Below, piece after piece: positions 6,621-12,834 of a stretch of DNA of 12,834 bases (the stretch's first letter is position 1; the number at the start of each line of letters is the position of its first letter). The DNA lies in the NCBI GenBank assembly GCA_944324205.1, contig CALUVK010000030.1, positions 1 to 12,834 on the forward strand, written 5' to 3'. Below the pieces are notes generated by a model. It saw nothing but the letters and a program-made list of their open reading frames with translations. It made no database searches and had not been told where the DNA came from. The stretch is from Candidatus Gastranaerophilales bacterium. Its GTDB lineage: Bacteria; Cyanobacteriota; Vampirovibrionia; Gastranaerophilales; Gastranaerophilaceae. The position numbers and the translations under genes are program-made.

Positions 6621-7859
6621 ACTAGCCGAAATATATCCCTTTAGTGCAGTGTATGCAGCAACATAAGGGGAGGCCAAATAAATAAAGCCTTTAGTATTTC
6701 CCATTCTGCCCTGAAAATTTCTGTTTTGCGTTGCAAGACAGACTTCACCGTCGCCCAAAATTCCGGCATGCACTCCTACGCAAGGCCCGCACCCGGGTGC
6801 AAGAATAGCAGCGTTTGCATCTACAAAAATATCAATCAGACCTTCTTTCAGAGCCTGTTTAAATACATCTTTTGAAGCCGGAGAAATTAGCATTCTTACA
6901 TCCGGATGAACAGTTTTACCTCTAAGAATTTCTGCAACAACTCTTAAATCTTCAATTCTTCCGTTTGTACAGGTTCCTACAAATACCTGATTAACTTTTA
7001 TATGTTCTAATTCGTCTGCTCTTTTTGTATTATCCACAGTGTGAGGACAAGAAACTGTATGAGGAATATCTTCAGCTTTTATTTCAATTATTTTTTCATA
7101 TTTTGCATCACTATCAGGAAGAATTTGTCTGAACTTATCTTCACGCCCTCTTTGCTTTAAAAATTCTTTCGTTTTTTCGTCTGCAACAAAGAGTCCGCAC
7201 TTAGCACCGGCTTCTACAGCCATATTAGCAAGTGTAAACCTTTCTGCCATTGGCATATTTTCAATCGTATCACCTGTAAATTCAAGAGCTTTATAAGTAG
7301 CACCATCGGCTCCAATCATGCCAATCAGGTGAAGCATTAAATCTTTGGAACAAATTCCCGGTTTAAATTTTCCGTTTACAACTATTTTATAAGTTGCGGG
7401 AACTTTTAACCATGTTTTTCCGAGTGCCATAGCAACCGCAACATCAGTAGAGCCCATGCCGGTTGCAAAAGCTCCCAGAGCTCCTGAAGTACAAGTATGT
7501 GAATCAGCGCCAACCAGAACTTCTCCGGGGTTAACAAATGTTTCAATTAACCTTTGATGGCAGACACCTGCTCCGACATCAGACAATACGGCACCATATT
7601 CTTTATGAAATTCTCTCAGTACCATATGAGTGTTTGATAGTTCTTTTCTCGGACTGGGGGAAGCATGGTCTATAAAAAGTATTGTTCTTTCAGGATGATT
7701 TAACTTAGTTTTACCTAACTTTTTAAACTCTTGGACCGTTAACGGCCCTGTTCCGTCTTGAACGGCAGTAACATCAACTTTTGATATAACAAGCTCTCCG
7801 GCATGAACAGTTTTTCCCGCGTGTTCCGAAATAATTTTTTCTGCTAAAGTCAACCCCAT
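6618..7859 (-). CDS. leuC: 3-isopropylmalate dehydratase large subunit (aconitase family)
   Basis: Large subunit of isopropylmalate isomerase, which interconverts 2- and 3-isopropylmalate in leucine biosynthesis together with the small subunit LeuD; cytoplasmic. At 413 aa it is the short LeuC/homoaconitase-type form rather than the about 465-aa enterobacterial form. The three [4Fe-4S] ligands are present: C297 in GTCTNGR, and C357 and C360 in APGCGPCVG. Other family landmarks are FIDHASPSP (62-70), GADSHTCTSGALGAFATG and NRNFQGRMG near the C-terminus. Close relatives act on homoaconitate or methylmalate-type acids, so substrate is assigned by general similarity only. The initiator ATG follows AAAAGGG (7866-7872) at 6 nt. 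No leuD or leuB is adjacent in the window; the gene downstream is the small membrane protein, so LeuD must be encoded elsewhere. Confidence 0.92.
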   Translation of the reverse strand: MGLTLAEKIISEHAGKTVHAGELVISKVDVTAVQDGTGPLTVQEFKKLGKTKLNHPERTILFIDHASPSPRKELSNTHMVLREFHKEYGAVLSDVGAGVCHQRLIETFVNPGEVLVGADSHTCTSGALGAFATGMGSTDVAVAMALGKTWLKVPATYKIVVNGKFKPGICSKDLMLHLIGMIGADGATYKALEFTGDTIENMPMAERFTLANMAVEAGAKCGLFVADEKTKEFLKQRGREDKFRQILPDSDAKYEKIIEIKAEDIPHTVSCPHTVDNTKRADELEHIKVNQVFVGTCTNGRIEDLRVVAEILRGKTVHPDVRMLISPASKDVFKQALKEGLIDIFVDANAAILAPGCGPCVGVHAGILGDGEVCLATQNRNFQGRMGNTKGFIYLASPYVAAYTALKGYISAS

Positions 7860-8011
7860 ATTTTACCCTTTTCTGATTTATAAATGTATATAACTGCCTG
7901 ATAATAATGTTCCGTATTTATCTTTATGTTTATCTCTTAATATTTCTTATTTACCCCTTAATTCTATCATAATTTTAATGTTTTTGATATAATTTTTTCA
8001 AGGGGAGAGAT
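7860..8011. promoter_or_regulatory. divergent control region between leuC and the GT-C-like gene
   Basis: This 152-bp non-coding gap must hold promoters for both directions. For leuC (minus strand) a weak candidate is TTATCA (7899-7904) and TATAAA (7877-7882) with a 16-bp spacer, though it leaves a very short leader. On the plus strand there are three consecutive hexamers TTTATC/TTTATG/TTTATC (7917-7934), then CTTAAT-like elements at 7936, 7946 and 7957. I see no T-box, attenuator hairpin or other known leucine-responsive leader. Confidence 0.5.
7985..7993 (+). promoter_or_regulatory. extended -10 promoter for the GT-C-like gene
   Basis: TGATATAAT (7985-7993) is a perfect TATAAT with the TGn extension. 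The -35 position (TATCAT, 7965-7970) is a poor match, as is common for extended -10 promoters. Initiation near 8000 would leave a leader of roughly 12 nt that is almost entirely the ribosome binding site AAGGGGAGAG (8000-8009) before the ATG at 8012. Confidence 0.6.
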
Positions 8012-9502
8012 ATGGACTGCAGAAAAAAAAGAAGTATCGTGATATATATAATGCTTGCTATAGCTTGCTTATTTTTAGTTTGTTTATCGACAAATTATGA
8101 TTACGACTTGTTTGCAAGACTTATTGTCGGTGAAAGATTTATAGAAAACGGTATATTACCGATTAAAGATTTTCTTTCGTATACGCCTACACATCCGTGG
8201 TATGATCATGAGTGGGGTTCAGGGGTTATCTTTTATTTATTTTTAAAATATTTAGGCCCTGTAGGTTTAATGCTTTTACAAGCAGCTCTTATGTTCTTTA
8301 CTGCATTTTTTGTTATAAAAACGCAGAGATTGCAAAAGCATGCTTATCCGGTTTCTTTATTATTTATGCTGATGTTTCTGATACTTTTTATGAGGTTGAA
8401 TTCGGAACTCATAAGATGCCAGCTTTTCAGCTTTATGTTTTTTGCAATGTTTTTATATTTTCTGGAAAAATCAAGATGGCGCGGCTCAAATTTAATATGG
8501 CTTGTTCCTTTGATTACAATATTTTGGAACAATGTTCACGGAGGAGTTGTATCAGGTTTAGGGCTTATTTTTATGTATTTTATCGGTGCATTGATTGAAA
8601 GAAGACCGTGGAAAAAGTATCTTGCAGTTCTTGTTGTGTCAACACCATTACTTGTTATTAATCCGTATGGTTTAAAATATTTAAGTTTCTTATTCTCTGC
8701 AACAACAAAGCATAGAAAGTACATAACTGAATGGTGGCCGTTTTATAAAAGCAGGCATGTTTTATATTATCTTCCTATGAGTATTTACGGAACTTTTGCC
8801 TTTATCTTAAATTTTATACAAAATAAAAAAATTGATATAACAAAAACTATCGTACTCGCGGTTACTTTGTATTCAGGATTGGCACATGTTAAGTTGTTAT
8901 CTCTTACGGTAATTGCTGTATCGGCCCTTTGTTATAACGAAATTTGTAAGACATTTTCTTTTATAAAGAAATATTTAAAGAAATTAGAAAAAAGTATGTA
9001 TCTTGTCGTACCAGCTTTAGCAGTTTTAATTCCGCTATTTTCTCCGCTTGTCCCGAGAGCGGATTTATATAAATTTCCGTGGTATGAAATAGAATTCTTA
9101 AAGATTAATAAAATCAAAGGTAATATTGTAGTTCCATTTAGTTTGGGCAGTTATACATCATACAAACTTTATCCGGATAACTTGATATATATGGACGGAA
9201 GGTATGAGGAAGTTTATGACGATAAGGAATTTATGGTATTAAGGAATTTTAATCTAGCAGAACCGAATTGGGATGATATAATCAAGAATTACGATACTGA
9301 GATATTGATGCCGCAAAAGACGGCTGATATATATCCGCAATTATTAAAAAATAGAGACTGGGAGCTGATATTTGAAGGACGCATTTGCGGTATATTTGTA
9401 AAAAGAGGCAAACGAGCGTTTTCATACTTTGAGCCTGAGTATAATATTGATTATTACAGAAAAACAATGTTTAAACATGGAGATTTCCTGAATGACAACT
9501 AA
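8012..9502 (+). CDS. polytopic membrane protein, GT-C glycosyltransferase-like
   Basis: A 496-aa protein with an N-terminal membrane anchor (about 8-26), then about eight to ten further spans up to residue 350 and a soluble C-terminal region of about 150 residues. The first external loop carries NYDYDLFARL (D30, D32) and then FLSYTPTHPWYDHEWGSG (54-71, with D65, H66, E67). This layout is familiar from uncharacterised GT-C-like membrane proteins with a D-x-D/WWH loop followed by PFSYT...W-x-HEW. The C-terminal part has SLGSYTSYKLYP and YMDGRYEEVYDD (D395), also typical of that group. Known GT-C enzymes move sugars from lipid-linked donors on the outer face of the cytoplasmic membrane; applying that here is inference. 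It overlaps the patatin-like gene by 11 bp, so the two proteins are probably made together. The start is fixed by AAGGGGAGAG just upstream. Confidence 0.75.
   Translation: MDCRKKRSIVIYIMLAIACLFLVCLSTNYDYDLFARLIVGERFIENGILPIKDFLSYTPTHPWYDHEWGSGVIFYLFLKYLGPVGLMLLQAALMFFTAFFVIKTQRLQKHAYPVSLLFMLMFLILFMRLNSELIRCQLFSFMFFAMFLYFLEKSRWRGSNLIWLVPLITIFWNNVHGGVVSGLGLIFMYFIGALIERRPWKKYLAVLVVSTPLLVINPYGLKYLSFLFSATTKHRKYITEWWPFYKSRHVLYYLPMSIYGTFAFILNFIQNKKIDITKTIVLAVTLYSGLAHVKLLSLTVIAVSALCYNEICKTFSFIKKYLKKLEKSMYLVVPALAVLIPLFSPLVPRADLYKFPWYEIEFLKINKIKGNIVVPFSLGSYTSYKLYPDNLIYMDGRYEEVYDDKEFMVLRNFNLAEPNWDDIIKNYDTEILMPQKTADIYPQLLKNRDWELIFEGRICGIFVKRGKRAFSYFEPEYNIDYYRKTMFKHGDFLNDN
9479..9482 (+). promoter_or_regulatory. 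ribosome binding site of the patatin-like gene, inside the upstream gene
   Basis: GGAG lies 9 nt before the ATG at 9492, within the last codons of the GT-C-like gene, which ends at 9502. The two frames overlap by 11 bp out of phase, a typical arrangement for translational coupling. Confidence 0.7.
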
Positions 9503-10688
9503 TCCTTTAAAATATACTTGCCTTTTTGGCGGCGGAGCTATTCGCGGAATGGCTTATATCGGAACAATCCGAGCTTTAGAAGAACTGGGGATTGAATATG
9601 ACATTATAGGAGGTTCGTCCGTAGGTTCGGTTATGGCGGCATTAGTAGCCTGCGGGTACAAATCATACGAGCTGGAAAATCTATTTATGAAGGTTAATTT
9701 TGACTTGTTTAGAGATATTCATCTTGGAATAGGAAAACCTTTTGCTTTAAGCAAAGGGGAGATTTTTCTTGATTGGCTTAATGAACTATTAGCTAAAAAA
9801 GTTGAAACCGTAAGAAGTAAGAATATAACTTTTAAAGATCTTGAAAAACAGCTTGTTATAATTACAACAGATTTGACGAAATTTTGTTGTCAGGAATTTT
9901 CACAAAAAGTAACTCCTGATTTTGAAATAGCTCAGGCAATAAAAGTTTCGTCAAGTATGCCTGGCTTAATGGCGCCTTTTAAATACAAGGATTCATATCT
10001 TGTAGATGGGGATTTACAAAAGGCTTCTCCAATGTGGCGGCTTTCTAGTACACTTAATGATTCTACAAGCAGAATTCTGGAATTTCGATTAGAAGGTGAC
10101 TATAGTAAAGATGAAAAGAATCCGATTTCTTATATAAACACTATTTATAGCTGTGTAACAGATATAGCAACTGATTTTGTAACGGAATTGTATGGTGATA
10201 ATGACAGGTATGATTGTATCAGGATAAATACCGGCGATGTTTTCTTTGCGGATTTTAATCTTAATAAAGACGCTAGGAGAAATCTTATCAATATTGGTTA
10301 TAACCAGACTATGAAATATTTTAGGGAATTTTTGCCAGACAAGAAACGCAAACTTTTAGAAATTTATTCAAAATTATCAATTTACTTAAAAAAAGCTCAA
10401 AAAGGTTTGAAATCGAACAATGTTGAAGAAGTTCAATGGTGGTTTGGTGACATATTTACTTTGTTATGTGAAAATAAAGAAATTGTAGATCCCATAATTT
10501 ATAAAAAGATTGCAGAGTTAAAAAATGCATTGGTAAAAGGTACTACAACAATATTATTTTTTCATAATTGTTTTAAAGGTGCAAAACGCCTTGATGCGCA
10601 GATGAAAGATGTAATTGTATCAATAGATATGCGTATAAGTGATATAAAATTGTATTTACAAAAAGTTGAATTGGATACTCGTAAATAA
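9492..10688 (+). CDS. patatin-like phospholipase
   Basis: A 398-aa patatin-family acyl hydrolase that would cleave fatty acyl chains from membrane or dietary lipids with a Ser-Asp dyad. The oxyanion-hole motif GGGAIRG is at 13-19, the nucleophile elbow GSSVG at 41-45 (S43), and the dyad aspartate is D172 in VDGD, where the family more often has DGG or DGA. The patatin core fills about residues 8-290. A further 100 or so residues are mainly charged helices (LLEIYSKLSIYLKKAQKGL and onward) that I cannot assign; they could bind a partner or membrane. No signal peptide or membrane span is evident, so it is probably cytosolic or peripheral. Its start lies inside the GT-C-like gene. There is no nucleotide cyclase nearby, so a CBASS effector role is not supported. 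Confidence 0.9.
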   Translation: MTTNPLKYTCLFGGGAIRGMAYIGTIRALEELGIEYDIIGGSSVGSVMAALVACGYKSYELENLFMKVNFDLFRDIHLGIGKPFALSKGEIFLDWLNELLAKKVETVRSKNITFKDLEKQLVIITTDLTKFCCQEFSQKVTPDFEIAQAIKVSSSMPGLMAPFKYKDSYLVDGDLQKASPMWRLSSTLNDSTSRILEFRLEGDYSKDEKNPISYINTIYSCVTDIATDFVTELYGDNDRYDCIRINTGDVFFADFNLNKDARRNLINIGYNQTMKYFREFLPDKKRKLLEIYSKLSIYLKKAQKGLKSNNVEEVQWWFGDIFTLLCENKEIVDPIIYKKIAELKNALVKGTTTILFFHNCFKGAKRLDAQMKDVIVSIDMRISDIKLYLQKVELDTRK

Positions 10689-10697
10689 ATTAAAATA

Positions 10698-10726
10698 TTT
10701 AGTTTATAATTATTATAATTACTAAA
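10698..10726 (+). promoter_or_regulatory. AT-rich imperfect palindrome over the putative MATE promoter
   Basis: TTTAGT (10698-10703) pairs with ACTAAA (10721-10726), and TTATA (10704-10708) with TATAA (10714-10718); two unpaired T lie at 10719-10720. Two TATAAT boxes (10705-10710, 10714-10719) fall inside it, with no good -35. No T-run follows, so it is not an intrinsic terminator on the plus strand. It could be an operator overlapping a promoter; the ribosome binding site AAAAGG (10725-10730) follows directly. Confidence 0.4.
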
Positions 10727-10739
10727 AAGGCTAGTTGAA

Positions 10740-12122
10740 ATGATAAATGATCTTACAAGAGGGGCACCTGTAAAATTAATGCTGTTGTTTTCAGTTCCGC
10801 TTTTAATCGGAAATATATTTCAGCAATTTTATAATATAGCAGATATTATAATAGTAGGCAGAACTCTGGGAATGAAAGCGTTAGCTTCTGTTGGAGCTGT
10901 TTCACCGTTATTTTTCCTTATAATGTTTATAATTGTAGGTTTAACGAGTGGTTTTTCTGTTATTACGGGTCAACGTTTTGGAGCAAAAGATTTTAATGGA
11001 GTTAGACGTTCTGTTACGATGTCTACAATATTAAGTTTTTTATTTACGGCTCTTTTTACAATATTTTGTGCTGTTTTTATGAATCAATTGCTGTTCTTGA
11101 TGAATGTTCCAAAAGAGATTTACAGCGATGCTTTCTGGTATATTGAAATTGTAGTATTAGGTCTTTTTGTTGCAAATTTTTATAATCTTCTTGCCAATAT
11201 AATAAGGGCATTAGGAGATAGTTTAACACCTCTTTATTGTTTGATTATAGCATCGGTTTTAAATATAGTGCTTGCATTATTATTCATTTTAAAGTTTGAC
11301 TGGGGAGTTCCTGGTTCTGCAGTGGCACTGGTTTTATCACAAGCGGTTTCAGGACTTTTATGCATTTGGTATGTAAAGATACATTTTCCCATTTTACATT
11401 TAAAAAGGAATGATTGGATTTTTGATTGGAAAAATGATTATAAATTTGCTTTTGAACATTTAAAGGTTGGTATTCCAATGGCAGTGCAATTTGCTATTTT
11501 AGGTTTAAGTATATTGATAATTCAAAGTGTTTGCAACACTTTTGGTTCTGATGTTATCGCAGCATTTACTGCTGCACTCAGGATAGAACAAATTGCCACT
11601 CTTCCTATGATTTCATTTGGTGTTGCATTGGCATCTTATGTTGCACAAAACTTTGGAGCCTGTCATTTTTCGAGAATAAGGTACGGGGTTAAGAAAGCGT
11701 CATTAATAAACGTTGGTTTAAGTGTTTTTATGGCATTTGTGATGCATTTTTGGGGCGGTTATTTTGTAAGAATTTTTGTTGGTAGTGGCAATGAGCATGT
11801 TGTAAAAATAGCGCATGATTATTTATTTATTAGTTCATTATTTTATTTCTTTTTAGCACAGATTTTTATCTACAGAAATGCGTTGCAGGGTTTGGGACGA
11901 GCAATGATACCGATGCTAGCTGCTGTTGGAGAACTTTTAATGCGTTCTTTTGCTGCTGTTTTTTTAGCTGTACGAATAAGTTATTTTGGTGTTTTTTATG
12001 CAGGACCGATAGCTTGGGTAGCAGCGTCTTTAGTTTTAGCAATAGGGTATTATACAACAATAAAAAGATTTATCTATAAAACCCAGCAAAAATTGAGAAT
12101 GCATAAAGCTGATACGGTATAA
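10740..12122 (+). CDS. MATE family multidrug/cation exporter
   Basis: A 460-aa inner-membrane antiporter of the MATE family, full length (usual 440-470 aa), with about twelve hydrophobic spans in two pseudo-symmetric halves. The first half has P20, QQFYNIADIIIVGR (28-41, with D35) and the typical ASVGAVSP and TSGFSVITGQRFGA stretches. The second half has GIPMAVQ, then AALRIEQIATLPM and VAQNFGA (301-307). These proteins export toxic organic cations, drugs or metabolites using a Na+ or H+ gradient; the substrate cannot be read from sequence. The ATG is preceded by AAAAGG at 9 nt. The gene lies 51 bp after the patatin-like gene on the same strand, so it may be read through from it or use the promoter-like palindrome in the gap. 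I see no convincing terminator after it before the pflB promoter. Confidence 0.93.
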   Translation: MINDLTRGAPVKLMLLFSVPLLIGNIFQQFYNIADIIIVGRTLGMKALASVGAVSPLFFLIMFIIVGLTSGFSVITGQRFGAKDFNGVRRSVTMSTILSFLFTALFTIFCAVFMNQLLFLMNVPKEIYSDAFWYIEIVVLGLFVANFYNLLANIIRALGDSLTPLYCLIIASVLNIVLALLFILKFDWGVPGSAVALVLSQAVSGLLCIWYVKIHFPILHLKRNDWIFDWKNDYKFAFEHLKVGIPMAVQFAILGLSILIIQSVCNTFGSDVIAAFTAALRIEQIATLPMISFGVALASYVAQNFGACHFSRIRYGVKKASLINVGLSVFMAFVMHFWGGYFVRIFVGSGNEHVVKIAHDYLFISSLFYFFLAQIFIYRNALQGLGRAMIPMLAAVGELLMRSFAAVFLAVRISYFGVFYAGPIAWVAASLVLAIGYYTTIKRFIYKTQQKLRMHKADTV

Positions 12123-12168
12123 AGTTTGATAGAGTATTTCCGGCGGCATATAGTTGTTCCTGAATTCC

Positions 12169-12187
12169 CTTAATAAAATCTTAATAA
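12169..12187 (+). promoter_or_regulatory. tandem direct repeats upstream of the pflB promoter, possible response-regulator site
   Basis: CTTAATAA occurs exactly at 12169-12176 and again at 12180-12187, 11 bp start to start, so both copies face the same side of the helix. Direct repeats with this spacing are how PhoB/OmpR-family regulators bind, and cyanobacterial Pho boxes are (C/T)TTAA-type octamers separated by 3 bp. The regulator is not identified. The site is centred about 60 bp before the predicted pflB start. Confidence 0.4.
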
Positions 12188-12203
12188 TTGTTGTGAAAAC
12201 AAC

Positions 12204-12232
12204 TGTACTATATTTTATTTACGCGCTATAAT
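12204..12232 (+). promoter_or_regulatory. pflB promoter
   Basis: A perfect -10 TATAAT lies at 12227-12232. The position 17 bp upstream, TGTACT (12204-12209), matches only three of six -35 bases, so an activator may be needed. The predicted start near 12239 gives a leader of about 53 nt. A small GTTGT/ACAAC inverted repeat with a GAAA loop (12190-12203) sits just before the -35. Confidence 0.6.
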
Positions 12233-12253
12233 ATTGTTAATGAAGTAGTAGAA

Positions 12254-12286
12254 AAGGAGTCCTTCGGGACAAAAAAGACAAGGAGA
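12254..12286 (+). promoter_or_regulatory. pflB leader: C(UUCG)G hairpin between two Shine-Dalgarno sequences
   Basis: AAGGAG occurs twice, at 12254-12259 and 12280-12285; only the second is correctly placed (6 nt) for the ATG at 12292. Between them GTCC (12259-12262) and GGAC (12267-12270) form a stem closed by the very stable TTCG tetraloop (12263-12266). TCCTT (12260-12264) is also complementary to AAGGA of the second site, so the hairpin and pairing with the ribosome binding site are mutually exclusive. Confidence 0.6.
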
Positions 12287-12291
12287 TTAAA

Positions 12292-12834
12292 ATGTCAGAA
12301 TTAACATTAGAAAAACAATCTTCTACAACTGATTTCGTTGGCGGAAAATGGCAAAGTGAAATCAATGTAAGAGATTTTATCCAAAGAAACTACACTCCGT
12401 ATGACGGAGACTCAAGCTTCCTTGCAGGACCTACGGAAGCTACAACAAAATTATGGCAGGAATGCTGTGATTTGTTCAAAAAAGAACGTGAAAACGGCGG
12501 TGTTTTAGATATGGATACAAAAATTGTATCTACAATTGTTTCTCACGGTGCAGGCTATATCGACAAAGACCTTGAAAAGATTGTAGGTCTTCAGACAGAT
12601 GCTCCGCTTAAACGTTCACTCCAACCGTTCGGCGGTATCAGAATGGCTGAAACTTCTTGCAAATCATACGGCTATGAAGTTGATCCTGAAATTACCGAAA
12701 TCTTTACTAAATACAGAAAAACTCACAACCAGGGTGTATTTGATGTTTACACTCCTGAAATGAGAGCTGCAAGACACGCTGCTATATTAACAGGACTTCC
12801 TGATGCATACGGCAGAGGACGTATCATCGGTGAC
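12292..12834 (+). CDS. pflB: pyruvate formate-lyase (formate C-acetyltransferase), N-terminal part
   Basis: The first 181 codons of an approximately 750-760-aa glycyl-radical enzyme; the gene runs off the right edge in frame. It converts pyruvate and CoA to acetyl-CoA and formate, the main pyruvate-cleaving step in many fermenting anaerobes. Recognisable stretches are [20 protein letters not shown], the early SHGAGYID segment, the [18 protein letters not shown] segment and [14 protein letters not shown] at the edge. The active-site cysteines and the C-terminal radical glycine are beyond the window, as is the activase gene pflA if it follows. Codons such as TTC, GGC, GAC, AAC and CTC are more frequent than in neighbouring genes, consistent with strong expression. 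The start is fixed by AAGGAG 6 nt upstream. Confidence 0.95.
   Translation, partial: MSELTLEKQSSTTDFVGGKWQSEINVRDFIQRNYTPYDGDSSFLAGPTEATTKLWQECCDLFKKERENGGVLDMDTKIVSTIVSHGAGYIDKDLEKIVGLQTDAPLKRSLQPFGGIRMAETSCKSYGYEVDPEITEIFTKYRKTHNQGVFDVYTPEMRAARHAAILTGLPDAYGRGRIIGD

Noticed and set aside
9492..10688. Patatin as a CBASS (CapV-like) anti-phage effector
   Set aside because: No cyclic-nucleotide synthase or accessory Cap gene is next to it; its neighbours are a membrane GT-C-like protein and a MATE exporter.
12123..12168. Terminator or small gene between the MATE gene and pflB
   Set aside because: No stem followed by T-run and no ORF with a ribosome binding site could be found in this stretch; it appears to be plain spacer.
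12190..12240. Rex (NADH-sensing repressor) operator at pflB
   Set aside because: TTGTGAA (12191-12197) and TTGTTAA (12234-12240) look like single half-sites, but neither has the inverted second half at the required spacing.

Overview
The window is about 12.8 kb of AT-rich bacterial chromosome carrying eight complete protein genes and one partial gene at each edge. Genes are densely packed, usually ATG-started, and mostly have GGAG/AGGAG-type ribosome binding sites. Pyruvate formate-lyase points to a fermentative anaerobe. The low GC, the SMC type, the short (about 413 aa) LeuC and the family mix fit a gut anaerobe. My best guess is a Candidatus Gastranaerophilales (Melainabacteria/Vampirovibrionia) genome, but a Firmicutes-like host cannot be excluded without a search. 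No phage, IS element, CRISPR array, tRNA or rRNA is visible.

Layout. (1) 1-403: the 3' end of a hydrophilic protein made of near-identical 27-residue repeats, closed by a clear intrinsic terminator. (2) 468-4017: a consensus promoter abutting that terminator, then smc, the chromosome condensation ATPase. (3) 4117-6111: a tight pair of an AAA+ ATPase with an unrecognised N-terminal region and a very AT-rich, minimal DegT-aminotransferase-like protein. (4) 6121-7859, minus strand: leuC followed 11 bp later by a small membrane protein, with no leuD in the window. (5) 8012-12122, plus strand: a GT-C-like polytopic membrane protein overlapping a patatin-like phospholipase by 11 bp, then a MATE exporter 51 bp on. 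(6) 12123-12834: an elaborate leader and the first 181 codons of pflB.

How it fits together. smc, leuC and pflB are core functions. Genes 8012-12122 look envelope-related: a membrane glycosyl-transfer-like protein, a lipid acyl hydrolase and an exporter. The first two are probably translationally coupled. No complete known defence or secretion system is recognisable. The least explained parts are the AAA+/DegT-like pair, the repeat protein, the GT-C/patatin coupling and the pflB leader. That leader holds tandem 11-bp-spaced direct repeats, a C(UUCG)G hairpin and duplicated Shine-Dalgarno sequences.
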